From assembly GCA_002347025.1 (NCBI GenBank), contig DEAE01000030.1, forward strand, positions 1 to 64,000: 64,000 nt of DNA, read 5' to 3'. This document shows, piece after piece, positions 45,369-54,595 of this stretch (position 1 is its first letter; every line of letters begins with the position of its first letter). The notes under the pieces are model-generated. The model searched no databases. It saw only the letters and a program-made list of their open reading frames with translations, and was not told where the DNA came from. Source of the DNA: Acidobacteria bacterium UBA2990. GTDB lineage: Bacteria; Acidobacteriota; Vicinamibacteria; Vicinamibacterales; UBA8438. A program made the position numbers and the translations under genes.

Positions 45369-47012
45369 CTACATCATGCCGCCCATGCCACCCATGCCAT
45401 CCATGCCGCCGCCGCCCGGCATTGGGGCATCCTTCTTCTCTTCAGGGATTTCGCTAACTAGTGCCTCAGTGGTTAGCAGTAGAGAGGCGATTGAGCTGGC
45501 ATTCTGAAGAGCTGCGCGAACCACTTTGGCCGGGTCAATAACACCCGACTCGATCAGATTCTCGTACTCTTCATTTTGGGCGTTAAAGCCCTCTTCGACA
45601 TTTGACTGCTCTCTCACCTTCTGAACCACGATGGAGCCTTCGTGGCCAGCGTTGGTTGCGATCCACCGCATCGGTTCCTCGAGGGCTCGACGGATGATAT
45701 TCACTCCAATTTGCTGGTCTCCACTGAGAGTGAGGTCGGCGAGGGCGGCTTGACTGCGCAAGAGAGCAACTCCTCCTCCAGGCACGATACCCTCTTCGAC
45801 TGCGGCCTTAGTCGCATGCATTGCGTCTTCGACCCTGGCTTTTTTCTCTTTCATTTCAGTTTCGGTTGCCGCACCAACCTTGATGACGGCGACGCCGCCG
45901 ACCAATTTCGCCAAGCGCTCCTGTAGCTTCTCTCTGTCGTAATCTGATGTGGTTTCCTCGATTTGGGTCCTGATCTGCTTCACTCGACCTTCGATGTCGG
46001 CGTGAGTCCCTTCACCCTCGACAATGGTTGTGTTGTCCTTGTCGATAGTAACTTTCTTTGCCTTTCCGAGGTCATCAATACTGATATTCTCTAGCTTTAG
46101 GCCGAGGTCTTCCGTGATCGCTTTGCCGCCTGTTAGTGTCGCGATATCTTCGAGCATCGCCTTGCGGCGGTCACCAAACCCTGGTGCTTTTACGGCAGCA
46201 CCCTGCAGTGTGCCTCTGATCTTGTTGACCACCAGGGTGGCAAGAGCCTCACCCTCGACATCTTCAGCTACGATTAGTAGCGGTCTGTTGAGACGGGCTA
46301 CCTGCTCAAGTAGCGGCAGGAGGTCTTTCATTGAGCTGATTTTCTTTTCGTGGATCAGAATTATAGGATTTTCTAATACCACTTCCATGCGCTCGGAATC
46401 GGTGACGAAGTAGGGAGAGAGATACCCTCGATCGAACTGCATACCCTCTACCACTTCAAGAGACGTCTCGAGGGTCCTTGCTTCCTCCACGGTGATGACG
46501 CCGTCTTTGCCAACCTTATCCATCGCTTCAGCGATGATTCGCCCGATGGTTTCATCGTTATTTGCAGAAATCTGACCTACCTGGGCAATCATGTCCCCAC
46601 TGACTGCACGGGATAGGCCGCCGAGGTTCTGGGTGACGGCTGCGACAGCTGCTTCGATTCCGCGTTTAACCTCCATAGGGTTCGCACCGGCCACTACGTT
46701 CTTCGCTCCTTCGCGGTAGATGGACTGAGCTAGGACTGTTGCGGTAGTCGTTCCGTCGCCAGCGATGTCAGAGGTCTTGCTTGCTACCTCTCGAACCATC
46801 TGTGCTCCCATATTCTCGAGGGAGTCTTTTAGTTCGATTTCCTTCGCAACGGTTACGCCGTCTTTGGTGATGGTTGGAGAACCGAACTTCTTGTCGAGTA
46901 CTACATTGCGGCCTTTTGGTCCAAGCGTCACCTTGACGCAGTTCGCTAGTTGGTCGACACCAGCGAGGATGTTTTGCCTCGCCCCTTCACTGTAGACAAT
47001 CTGCTTTGCCAT
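45369..47012 (-). CDS. groEL: Chaperonin GroEL (60 kDa)
   Basis: 547 residues from ATG 47012. It folds client proteins in the cytoplasm with GroES. DGTTTATVLAQ with the catalytic Asp region, the apical domain with RGYLSPYFVTD, and the C-terminal Gly-Gly-Met tail (GGMDGMGGMGGMM) are as in canonical GroEL. A TTG five codons upstream would give an extra MEHIN and is unlikely. It follows groES on the same strand by about 93 bases, so the pair is one operon. Confidence 0.99.
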   Translation of the reverse strand: MAKQIVYSEGARQNILAGVDQLANCVKVTLGPKGRNVVLDKKFGSPTITKDGVTVAKEIELKDSLENMGAQMVREVASKTSDIAGDGTTTATVLAQSIYREGAKNVVAGANPMEVKRGIEAAVAAVTQNLGGLSRAVSGDMIAQVGQISANNDETIGRIIAEAMDKVGKDGVITVEEARTLETSLEVVEGMQFDRGYLSPYFVTDSERMEVVLENPIILIHEKKISSMKDLLPLLEQVARLNRPLLIVAEDVEGEALATLVVNKIRGTLQGAAVKAPGFGDRRKAMLEDIATLTGGKAITEDLGLKLENISIDDLGKAKKVTIDKDNTTIVEGEGTHADIEGRVKQIRTQIEETTSDYDREKLQERLAKLVGGVAVIKVGAATETEMKEKKARVEDAMHATKAAVEEGIVPGGGVALLRSQAALADLTLSGDQQIGVNIIRRALEEPMRWIATNAGHEGSIVVQKVREQSNVEEGFNAQNEEYENLIESGVIDPAKVVRAALQNASSIASLLLTTEALVSEIPEEKKDAPMPGGGGMDGMGGMGGMM

Positions 47013-47105
47013 GTTAATGTGCTCCAATTAAGTCAATGTACTGTGACCGGCTGATTTCTTGCCACAGATGTGGGCTTTACAACCGGATTCATGTCTTGAG
47101 TTTTG

Positions 47106-47402
47106 CTATTGCACAACACCCAGAACTTCGTCTTCCCGCATGATCAAATATTCTTCGCCGTCCAGCTTGATTTCTTGTCCGGAATACTTGCCGAAGAGAA
47201 TGGTATCGCCGTCCTTGACGTCCATCGGTTGAACCCCGCCGTCTTCCTTTAGCTTTCCTTTTCCGGCTGCAATGACTTTACCCTGCTGGGGCTTCTCTTT
47301 TGCTGTGTCCGGGATAATGATGCCGCCGATTTGTTGCTCACCGTCGTCTTCGAGACGCTGAACGATGAGCCGATCGTGAAGTGGTCGTACCTTAATTGCC
47401 AT
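47106..47402 (-). CDS. groES: Co-chaperonin GroES
   Basis: 98 residues. GroES caps the GroEL ring. IKVRPLHDRLIVQRLE at the start, the mobile loop QIGGIIIPDTAKEKPQQG, and GEEYLIMREDEVLGVV at the end are typical. It is first in the groESL operon. About 80 bases upstream is a degenerate CIRCE operator overlapping a good promoter, so heat-shock control by HrcA is likely. Confidence 0.98.
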   Translation of the reverse strand: MAIKVRPLHDRLIVQRLEDDGEQQIGGIIIPDTAKEKPQQGKVIAAGKGKLKEDGGVQPMDVKDGDTILFGKYSGQEIKLDGEEYLIMREDEVLGVVQ

Positions 47403-47482
47403 GTTTTCTCCGACTCCCTTAGTGTTGTGGAAGAAATAACTACCTAGTTATGCCTAAATTAAATTCTGCTGAAGAATCAGGA

Positions 47483-47509
47483 TTAGCGCTCTATGCAGTT
47501 GACTGCCAA
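47483..47509 (-). promoter_or_regulatory. Degenerate CIRCE operator (HrcA site)
   Basis: Read leftward: TTGGCAGTC, nine bases, GAGCGCTAA. Against the CIRCE consensus TTAGCACTC-N9-GAGTGCTAA the arms match 7 of 9 and 8 of 9, with exact spacing. It overlaps the last base of the -10 box and lies before groES. HrcA itself is not in the window. Confidence 0.75.
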
Positions 47510-47538
47510 TTGTATCGCCAGTATTCAAGCTGTGTCAA
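47509..47538 (-). promoter_or_regulatory. Sigma-70 promoter of groESL
   Basis: On the leftward strand TTGACA (47533-47538), an 18-base spacer and TACAAT (47509-47514). This is near consensus and is positioned so that transcription would begin inside the CIRCE-like element. Confidence 0.8.
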
Positions 47539-47655
47539 CATTTTGCACTTCTGAAAATTTACTGGCGAAAACAACTGGATCTAGACGTGTGTTTTGTAAG
47601 GTTCTCGCCTGAAGTCTGCCGAAACACTCATCAAGAGAATGGTAGACGGCTTTAG

Positions 47656-47865
47656 CTAGCCTGTGAGTTTGATACGATATTCCGCAACTTTTCTGGTAAG
47701 GGTATTTCGGTGAAGCCCAATCATCTTGGCGGCGCGGCCGACTTTCCCATTGGCCTGTAACAGTGCCCGGCTAATAAACCGCCGCTCAAACTCCTGCCTG
47801 GCGTCTTCGTATAGGATCCCCTTTGCCACCATTTCATCTACCAATCGGTTTAATTCATCGCGCAC
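47656..47865 (-). CDS. Fis-family helix-turn-helix mini-protein
   Basis: 69 residues. The C-terminal half is a Fis/NtrC-type DNA-binding domain (FISRALLQANGKVGRAA, then IGLHRNTLTRKVAEYRI). The N-terminal 25 residues are helical and could dimerise. No receiver or AAA+ domain is present, so it is like a stand-alone Fis or the DNA-binding part of an NtrC-type activator. The GTG start has GAGG eight bases upstream and lies 26 bases after the purC stop on the same strand. Its targets are unknown; groES is the next gene downstream, so an effect there is possible but not shown. Confidence 0.8.
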   Translation of the reverse strand: MRDELNRLVDEMVAKGILYEDARQEFERRFISRALLQANGKVGRAAKMIGLHRNTLTRKVAEYRIKLTG

Positions 47866-47891
47866 GCTGGCAACCTCGCTTGAATCAGGCT

Positions 47892-48833
47892 CTACAGTTC
47901 GAGTTCTCGACCGGTCAGTTGCTGATACGCTTCGTTGTACTTGTCCCTTGTTTTAGCTACCACTGAATCTGGCAGTTGGGGAACTGGCGGTTGACGGTTC
48001 CATTTTATTTGGTCTAGGTGGTCTCTCACGTACTGCTTGTCGAAGCTCGGTTGGGACCTGCCTGGGACGTAAGCCTCTTTAGGCCAGAAGCGGGATGAGT
48101 CGGGTGTCAATGCTTCATCGATGAGAATGATTTCGTCCCGGTCACCTATATCAGTGCCTGTCGTCTGAGAGTCACCATTGCGGATAAGCCCGAATTCGAA
48201 TTTGGTGTCGGCTACGATGATTCCACAAGACTCGGCGTGAGTAGCGCCATGGTTGTAGAGAGCTAGCGTGAGGTCGCGAAGCTTGGCCATCAGTTTAGGG
48301 CCTACCAATTTGGCGGCCTCAGCTTCACTGATGTTTTCATCGTGTCCGGTTGTTGCTTTCGTGGCAGGGGTGAAAATGGGTTTCGGTAATTGATCCGACT
48401 GTTGCAGGCCTTTGGGGAGTTGGACCCCACAGACTGAGCCTGTCCGTTGGTAGTCGATCCAGCCTGACCCGACAAGGTAGCCGCGAGCGACACACTCAAC
48501 TGGGATAGGTTCGGTTTTTCTGACGAGCATTGAGCGTCCACGAAGAGTGTCCATATGTGGGTGACATGCCGACGGATAATCCGCTGGGGTGGTGGAGATG
48601 AGATGGTTCTGGACAATCGAAGTGGTGCGGTCAAACCAGAAGGCCGACAATTGGGTCAATACTTTACCCTTGTCCGGAATGGTCGATCCCAAAACCAGGT
48701 CATAGGCTGAGATTCTGTCTGTAGCGACGATTAATAACTGGTCCTCTAATGCGTAGAGGTCTCGAACTTTGCCGCGCCGGTGCGGGGAAAGCCCACTAAG
48801 GGAGGTTTCGAAGAGTGATGTTTCTGATGTCAC
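47892..48833 (-). CDS. purC: Phosphoribosylaminoimidazole-succinocarboxamide synthase
   Basis: 313 residues, the longer form of the enzyme found in yeast and many bacteria (E. coli has 237). It joins CAIR and aspartate in purine synthesis. RGKVRDLYAL, VATDRISAYDLVLG, the ECVARGYLVGSGWIDYQ block, DTKFEFGL and LIDEALTPDSSRFWP are conserved. It is followed closely by the Fis-like gene. No other purine gene is in the window and no purine riboswitch is visible upstream. Confidence 0.97.
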   Translation of the reverse strand: MTSETSLFETSLSGLSPHRRGKVRDLYALEDQLLIVATDRISAYDLVLGSTIPDKGKVLTQLSAFWFDRTTSIVQNHLISTTPADYPSACHPHMDTLRGRSMLVRKTEPIPVECVARGYLVGSGWIDYQRTGSVCGVQLPKGLQQSDQLPKPIFTPATKATTGHDENISEAEAAKLVGPKLMAKLRDLTLALYNHGATHAESCGIIVADTKFEFGLIRNGDSQTTGTDIGDRDEIILIDEALTPDSSRFWPKEAYVPGRSQPSFDKQYVRDHLDQIKWNRQPPVPQLPDSVVAKTRDKYNEAYQQLTGRELEL

Positions 48834-49083
48834 AGTAGGCCTCTGTCGTTAGAAAAAACCCGCTAAGCTTACAGAATGATATGCCCGTCGAGCAAGGAAG
48901 AAAAGTGGCGCTGCATTTAGCGGCTTGGAGCGTTGTAGTAGAGTCTTCGGAGCGGAAATTGCATAGGCAGGACAAGCGCACTTGTGGGCGTGGTTTAAAT
49001 CGCCCCTTGTTTGGATTCTGGGTGTATCGGGAAATGACTGTGTGATACTCGATATGGCTTATGGGGGCTTGCGCCGTGGAGTC

Positions 49084-50106
49084 ATGCGTCACCATCTTCT
49101 AAGGACGGTTGTTTTGGTCGGACTCTCCATCGGTCTGACCGTGTTCTTTTTTCGCAGTGCCGACCTCGGAACGGTGATCGCTGAAATAGGTCGAGCAAGG
49201 CTGGATTTTATTGGTGCTGCGTTCATAGCCATAAGTATGTCGTTCGTTGTTCGAACTAGGCGGTGGCAGTTGTTATTGACTCCGTTGGCGTCGGTTGCTT
49301 TTGTGTCGGCTGCTCGCTCGACCGCAATTGGTTTTGCCGTGACGGCTCTATTGCCCGGTCGATTGGGTGAAATCGTTCGGCCTTATCTCTTGGCTCGTCG
49401 TGAAAAGCTGAGTAGTAGTGCCACGCTAGCAACTGTTGTTGTTGAGCGGTTCTTTGATCTATTTGCCCTTGTGTTCTTTTTGGGTGTGTTTTTACTGTTT
49501 TTTGCTGGCACTCTTCATGAGGCAGATAGCGAGGTTCTGACTAGCCTCGAAACCGGAGGGTTGGTTGCAGCTGCTGTTGCGGTTGTGGGGCTTGTAATAG
49601 TTGTTGTGTCGGCGCGAGTGCCCGAATCGATTAGTGCTGGCTTGGGGATTGTTGAGAAGCGCATTTGGGGACGGACTGGCACTTGGGTGAGCCTTGCTAT
49701 CGGACGATTTCTGTCAGGTTTTAGTGCTGCAGGAGAGCTGGGTCTGTTGCTCAAGACCTTGGCGTGGTCTGTCTTGGTTTGGGGGTTTGTGGCTCTGTCC
49801 GCCTGGTTTACGTGTTTGGCGTTTGGTATTTCGCTGCCTTTGAGCGGGTCGGTGTTGCTGACAGTGCTCATGGCTTTAGGGGTTGCGGTGCCGACCCCAG
49901 GAGGAGTCGGTGGCTTCCATGCTGTTGTCCAGGTTGGATTAACGTCTCTTTTTGCGATCCAACTGGACTTGGCCGTTGGTGTTGCCCTGGTACTTCATGC
50001 GGTAGCGTTTGGACCGGTTACCATTGCCGGTGCCATCTGGATGGTTCGCGACGGGGTGTCGTTCAGCAGTGCCGTAGGCCTTGTTTCGTCCGAACGCCGG
50101 AATTAG
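49084..50106 (+). CDS. LPG-synthase-type/UPF0104 integral membrane protein
   Basis: 340 residues from ATG 49084; the frame extends to 48982 but the added residues are polar. Eight or so membrane helices. GFAVTALLPGRLGEIVRPYLLARRE and the C-terminal PTPGGVGGFHAVVQVGL are the hallmarks of the lysylphosphatidylglycerol synthase TM family (AglD/MprF flippase-like). No aminoacyl-transferase domain is fused, so it is likely a lipid flippase or glycolipid-related protein. It is divergent from purC and precedes nrdR by about 120 bases. Confidence 0.88.
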   Translation: MRHHLLRTVVLVGLSIGLTVFFFRSADLGTVIAEIGRARLDFIGAAFIAISMSFVVRTRRWQLLLTPLASVAFVSAARSTAIGFAVTALLPGRLGEIVRPYLLARREKLSSSATLATVVVERFFDLFALVFFLGVFLLFFAGTLHEADSEVLTSLETGGLVAAAVAVVGLVIVVVSARVPESISAGLGIVEKRIWGRTGTWVSLAIGRFLSGFSAAGELGLLLKTLAWSVLVWGFVALSAWFTCLAFGISLPLSGSVLLTVLMALGVAVPTPGGVGGFHAVVQVGLTSLFAIQLDLAVGVALVLHAVAFGPVTIAGAIWMVRDGVSFSSAVGLVSSERRN

Positions 50107-50224
50107 ATGTCACTTGTAGGAATCAGAGTTCGGGTTATTCTTTAGCCTGGCTGAGGCGGGTTCAGCTTGCAGAAACAGCCGAACGTTGAAGTTCGGGCTG
50201 TGTGCCCACGCAAGGAGTGAGCTA

Positions 50225-50692
50225 GTGAAGTGTCCGTTCTGCGGTCATCTGGGCGACAAGGTTGTGGACTCAAGAGAAAGCAGAGAAGGTGCGGCCATCC
50301 GTCGACGGAGAGAATGCCAACATTGTGAACGTCGTTTCACGAGCTACGAGCGGATCGACGAAGTGCCCTATATGGTTGTCAAAAAAGATGGTACTAGAGA
50401 ACGATTCGAGCGGCAGAAGGTTACAGCTGGCATGCTCAGGGCATGTGAAAAAAGGCCGGTGACGGTAGCGGCTCTTGAAGCCATCGCCGATCGAGCTGAG
50501 GCCATGCTCCAAGAGCGGTCGGATAAGGAGATTCAGACCGAGGCACTAGGCTCTTTTGTGATGCAGGAGCTCAAGCAGCTTGACCAGGTCGCTTATGTGC
50601 GATTCGCCTCCGTATATAGGGATTTTCGTGATGTTGGTGAGTTCATAACAGAACTGCGCGGCCTACTGGATACCAGTGACACGAAGTTATAG
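50225..50692 (+). CDS. nrdR: Transcriptional repressor NrdR
   Basis: 155 residues. The start is GTG 50225 with AAGGAG eight bases upstream, giving an N-terminus MKCPFCGH as in the family; the longer frame from 50186 is rejected. The zinc ribbon has two CxxC pairs (CPFC, CQHC) and the ATP-cone follows with VVKKDGTRERFERQKV. NrdR senses dATP/ATP and represses ribonucleotide reductase genes. No nrd gene or NrdR box is seen in the window. Confidence 0.96.
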   Translation: MKCPFCGHLGDKVVDSRESREGAAIRRRRECQHCERRFTSYERIDEVPYMVVKKDGTRERFERQKVTAGMLRACEKRPVTVAALEAIADRAEAMLQERSDKEIQTEALGSFVMQELKQLDQVAYVRFASVYRDFRDVGEFITELRGLLDTSDTKL

Positions 50693-50713
50693 TCGGAAAG
50701 ATCAATTGGCTTT

Positions 50714-51652
50714 TTAGAGCAAGTCATGGTCTCGGTCTCGGCTCACAGGCGGGCTCACTTTCCGAGAGATTCTGGATTCCAATAGATCGTCCGATGTGAA
50801 ATCCGTTAGTTTTAGTGATTGGATGGCTTCGGTGGAGATGGCATCACTAGGGGGTAGGCCGATTATCTCGCTATTGTGGATGGTCACACCGAGTCGGTGA
50901 GCTTGGTACTCAACAGCCTTGAAAACCCGAGAGAGTGGCGTTCGTTGATAGTCAACTAGATTGATAGACACCTGAACCAGGTTCGATTTAGAGGTCCGTA
51001 CGCCGATAGCCTTGACGGCCTGAAGTCCGCCGTTTGACTCCCGGATCGCTCGGGCGACCTGAATAGCTACGTCGATATCTTCACTGTCTAGATTAATGTT
51101 GAAAGCGATTAAGATTCGGCGGGCACCAATTGCGGAAGCGCCGGCCGATGGGTGCGGTTGTTCAGGCCCGAAGTCCGGGTGCCACGCTCGAGTCAACATT
51201 TTTTGAGTCAAGCCCTCGAAGCCTCCGCGCCTTATGAGCTCGAGTTTCCCGCGATCAGGAGTTCGAGCGGCACTCTCGTACAGATAGACAGGAAGGTCGA
51301 AGGTTTTGGCTACTACGATACCCAGGTCTCTGGCAAGGGCCACGCAATTTGGCATCTCCCTCGGCTCGAGTGGTACCAAAGGTACAACATCTACTGCTCC
51401 GATCCGTGGGTGTTCACCGGTGTGTGTGCGAAGGTCGATTTGCTCAATAGCGGCTGCGAATAGGGCAATAAGTGCAGACTTGATCGGGTGAGGCTTGCCT
51501 AATAAGGTAAAGACAGTGCGATTATGGGCCGCATCGGAAGAGGTGTCTAGCAAGGTTACCCCCACGCAGGCTTCAAGTGTGTCTGCTAGGGCGTCAATGA
51601 CGTCGGTGCGTCGTCCTTCACTAATGTTGGGAACTGCTTCTATTAGACCCAC
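50714..51652 (-). CDS. ftcD: Glutamate formimidoyltransferase
   Basis: 312 residues. It moves the formimidoyl group from formiminoglutamate to tetrahydrofolate at the end of histidine breakdown. The start IEAVPNISEGRR, DAAHNRTVFTLLG, EHPRIGAVDVVPLVPL and the C-terminal domain with GLPPSDAI are conserved. The cyclodeaminase domain found in the animal fusion is absent, and no hut genes lie nearby. It converges with nrdR. Confidence 0.92.
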   Translation of the reverse strand: MGLIEAVPNISEGRRTDVIDALADTLEACVGVTLLDTSSDAAHNRTVFTLLGKPHPIKSALIALFAAAIEQIDLRTHTGEHPRIGAVDVVPLVPLEPREMPNCVALARDLGIVVAKTFDLPVYLYESAARTPDRGKLELIRRGGFEGLTQKMLTRAWHPDFGPEQPHPSAGASAIGARRILIAFNINLDSEDIDVAIQVARAIRESNGGLQAVKAIGVRTSKSNLVQVSINLVDYQRTPLSRVFKAVEYQAHRLGVTIHNSEIIGLPPSDAISTEAIQSLKLTDFTSDDLLESRISRKVSPPVSRDRDHDLL

Positions 51653-52400
51653 AGTAGGGGTATAGCATAGCGTTGGTGGTGACGATCGGTCTAAAGGGTT
51701 TGTTTATGGCAACGTGGCGGAAAGATAAAGTGGAGCAGGGTGGAGAAGGTCTAATACGAAGATGAGCTGGACCTCAGGAGGTTTTTTCGGTGTTTGTCAG
51801 CATCTGCTTGTTCTGGGTTGGATCGGCAGGACGTGATTCGGTTGATGCAGGCGATCCTATAACTCACGATTAGGTCCATTTGTAGTCGTTAAATTTGTCC
51901 GTTCTGTCATTTGCGAATCAATATCGTGTGACTTCATTCGTTTTGTAGGTTCTGAAGGCAGTTTGTCCAGATGGCTGGTGTAAGTGGAGTTGTGAATAAC
52001 AGTTAGGATTATGCCTTTTTGGTAGTAATACGCGTGAACATTGTGGCTGGGTTGTCGACTTTGAGATGGTCGGACTGGTAGTCGGTGGGCATGGACGATG
52101 ATTACACGGTAGCCCCATTTTTGTCGTTCCGATTCCTTAGGGGAGGCAAACGATTGGTAAGATAAATATGGCCTTGGTAGTTGTGTTAATCAAGGCTGCC
52201 CTTGTGAGATGTTTTGAGGCAATATCATCGGTAGGTCTGTTCGAATTCAACGTGGTCGGGATGTTTGATGATAAGGGCTGCAGTAGGTGGCACGACCGCC
52301 TGTCAGGTGAATGGATGGCCAGCTGCTAGTTCAGGAGCATCGAGATATACCAGACGTCCCGCTGCTTGTGTACCACCAGATGCTCGCTAAGTGCTGCCAA
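51653..52400. other. Long intergenic region
   Basis: About 750 bases between divergent ftcD and pgpA. It is slightly AT-richer than its surroundings. Frames in it are short and have no ribosome site or recognisable product. No tRNA, tmRNA, RNase P or SRP RNA signature was recognised. It may hide a lineage-specific small RNA or a decayed gene. Confidence 0.4.
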
Positions 52401-52871
52401 ATGAAGAAACCCCTAGAATCGGTTCTGGTTGGAATCGCCACGGTTGGTCCTTGCGGCTTGGTGCCAGTTGCCCCTGGAACCGTCGGTTCAATCGCAGGTC
52501 TTGCCCTTGTTGGCTTGGTTCGGCTGTCAGATTCGGTCCTGTTTGAGGTGTCAGTGTTGGTAGCTTTGGTGGGCGTTGGAGTTGTGGCTGCTTCGGCGGC
52601 GGAGTCAGCATTCCAGCGAAGGGACCCTGGTCAAGTTGTGATTGATGAGGTCGCAGGGGTGTTTGTGACGGTTTTGTTCATGCCCATTGGCTGGGGGGCT
52701 GCGGTGACTGCATTTTTCCTCTTTCGATTGTGCGACATTGTTAAGCCATTTCCGGCACGGCATGCTGAAGTTTTGCCGAATGGCTGGGGAGTCATGGCAG
52801 ATGACATTGTTGCGGGGCTTTATGCTCAGGGATTATTGCGAGCCCTTTTGTGGGCAACTGGGAGCGGATGA
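52401..52871 (+). CDS. pgpA: Phosphatidylglycerophosphatase A
   Basis: 156 residues from ATG 52401; earlier ATGs at 52380 and 52311 are in frame, and none has a strong ribosome site. It dephosphorylates phosphatidylglycerophosphate in the inner membrane. GLVPVAPGTVGSIAGL, DPGQVVIDEVAGVFV and FRLCDIVKPFPA with PNGWGVMADDIVAGLYA are the PgpA motifs, and three to four hydrophobic segments are seen. The order pgpA-cinA is a common one. Confidence 0.93.
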   Translation: MKKPLESVLVGIATVGPCGLVPVAPGTVGSIAGLALVGLVRLSDSVLFEVSVLVALVGVGVVAASAAESAFQRRDPGQVVIDEVAGVFVTVLFMPIGWGAAVTAFFLFRLCDIVKPFPARHAEVLPNGWGVMADDIVAGLYAQGLLRALLWATGSG

Positions 52872-52961
52872 GCGACCTGTTTTGTGCTTTAGTTGATTGA
52901 TGGGTTGTGATGCCGGTTCATTGCAGGTGTTCGTGGTCGACTCAAGGTCGTTACTGCTGTC

Positions 52962-54257
52962 ATGACAGCACACATGCCTCTCCAAGCTAGACGGCGATTT
53001 GCAACGGCTGAAATCATCGCTGTTGGGAGCGAGTTGCTGACCCCCTTTCGCTCCGATACTAACTCTTTATTCTTGACGGCACGGTTGAACGAACTGGGTA
53101 TCCGTGTGCGGCACAAAACTATCGTTGGGGATGATGGGCCTGATTTGGCAGCGGCGGTGCAAGCGGCCCTGGGTAGAGTTGACTTGGTTGTCACTAGCGG
53201 GGGACTTGGCCCTACCGAAGACGACCTTACGAGGGAGACAGTGGCCGAATTGCTCGGCTTAAAGTTGGTCGAGCAAAGCTTTATAGTTGAGTCTCTTGAG
53301 GCGAGGTTTGCCGCGACTGGCCGGACGATGCCTTGCAACAATCGGCGACAAGCCTTGGTGCCGTCTGGTGCTGTTTTGCTTGATAATCCTCGTGGGACTG
53401 CCCCTGGGTTGTGGCTGGACATAGGTGATCAAGTGCTGGTTCTTTTGCCTGGGCCTCCCCGCGAATTAGAACCTATGTTCGAGGGGCTCTCGCGTGATCG
53501 GCTGGCGGAGCGGGTGTCCCAGGAGCGCTTGTATCGGCGTGTTCTCAGAGTCGCCGGTCTTGGTGAATCCCATGTGGAGGAGAAAGTCGCTCCTATTTAT
53601 AGCCGTTGGTTTGATCAAGATCCTGCGGTGGACACAACGGTGTTAGCCTCACCCGGGCTAGTTGAGCTTCATCTATCTACCCGTGCTACCCCGTCTGCGG
53701 CTACAGAAGCTCTCGATGGGCTAACACAGGAACTGGCTGATCTGTTGGGGGATAAGCTGGTCAGCACAGATGGTCGTTCTTTGTCAGAGGTGGTTGGGGA
53801 GTTGCTCAGGCAAAATGATTTGCGGGTAGCTGTAGGAGAGTCTTGCACGGGAGGTCTCGTAACTGCTGGATTGGTGGATGTTCCGGGTAGCTCACTTTAT
53901 GTTGAAGCTGGAGTGGTTGCCTACTCCAATGAGCAGAAGCAGAGTCTTTTGGGAGTGGTGCCAGAAATTCTTCAGACTTATGGAGCGGTTAGCGAAGAGG
54001 TGGCCTTAGCGATGGCTGAAGGAGTTCGGTGTTTGACTGGAGCTGAGTTGGGTGTCGGGGTAACGGGAGTTGCCGGGCCGAGTGGAGGCGGGGAGGCTAA
54101 ACCCGTTGGGACGGTATGTCTCGGAGTGGTTGGGCCGGGTGCGGCAGAGGTGGCGAAGACAGTGTGTTTACCAGGTGACCGTGGCATGGTTCGGCAGCAG
54201 TCGACTCAAACCGCATTGAATTTGTTAAGGCTGGCGTTGCTGGGGCGGGTAGATTAG
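52962..54257 (+). CDS. cinA: CinA-family protein (NMN deamidase / ADP-ribose pyrophosphatase type)
   Basis: 431 residues. An N-terminal MoCF-like domain (IIAVGSELLTPFRSDTNSLFL, VVTSGGLGPTEDDLTRE) and a C-terminal CinA/PncC domain with the nucleophile-bearing GESCTGGLV, SLYVEAGVVAYSNEQK and TGVAGPSGG are present. The C-terminal domain deamidates NMN in pyridine-nucleotide recycling. It lies 90 bases after pgpA on the same strand. In many bacteria it precedes recA, which is not the case here. Confidence 0.95.
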   Translation: MTAHMPLQARRRFATAEIIAVGSELLTPFRSDTNSLFLTARLNELGIRVRHKTIVGDDGPDLAAAVQAALGRVDLVVTSGGLGPTEDDLTRETVAELLGLKLVEQSFIVESLEARFAATGRTMPCNNRRQALVPSGAVLLDNPRGTAPGLWLDIGDQVLVLLPGPPRELEPMFEGLSRDRLAERVSQERLYRRVLRVAGLGESHVEEKVAPIYSRWFDQDPAVDTTVLASPGLVELHLSTRATPSAATEALDGLTQELADLLGDKLVSTDGRSLSEVVGELLRQNDLRVAVGESCTGGLVTAGLVDVPGSSLYVEAGVVAYSNEQKQSLLGVVPEILQTYGAVSEEVALAMAEGVRCLTGAELGVGVTGVAGPSGGGEAKPVGTVCLGVVGPGAAEVAKTVCLPGDRGMVRQQSTQTALNLLRLALLGRVD

Positions 54258-54595
54258 CTAAATCCCTTCTGTCGTAGTCGCTCAGGGCAAACTGTGCGGA
54301 TCCTTTACGATTTGGTGATTCGGTTTTGGTGACTCTAACCTTGGTTGTGTGTTTGTACGTATCAACCTTGAGTGAGGGTCGATTGTTTCAGCTGAGAGCG
54401 GGCTATTATGAGCTTGAATCTATTGGGTTGAGGTCAATGGTTGGCTGCCGCATATGTTGTAGTCCCCAACTTGTTCGGTAGTAGGGTTGTCTGGTTGGTC
54501 TTACGGCCAGACGGAAGGCTCCTGGAGAGCAATGTAAACTTCTCCCTAGAGCTATTTTCACTAGGGACTATGCTAGGGGGCGATAGGGGCGCTCG
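54258..54595 (+). other. Intergenic region upstream of gpsA with two hairpins
   Basis: 338 bases. GTCTGG (54489-54494) pairs with CCAGAC (54507-54512), and TCCCTAG (54543-54549) pairs with CTAGGGA (54561-54567). The second lies just before the gpsA start. Neither is followed by a T-run. plsY, a frequent neighbour of gpsA, is not present. No promoter of good quality was found. Confidence 0.4.

Noticed and set aside
50186..50224. Longer N-terminus for NrdR
   Set aside because: NrdR proteins begin with the CPFC zinc ribbon, and GTG 50225 has an ideal ribosome site.
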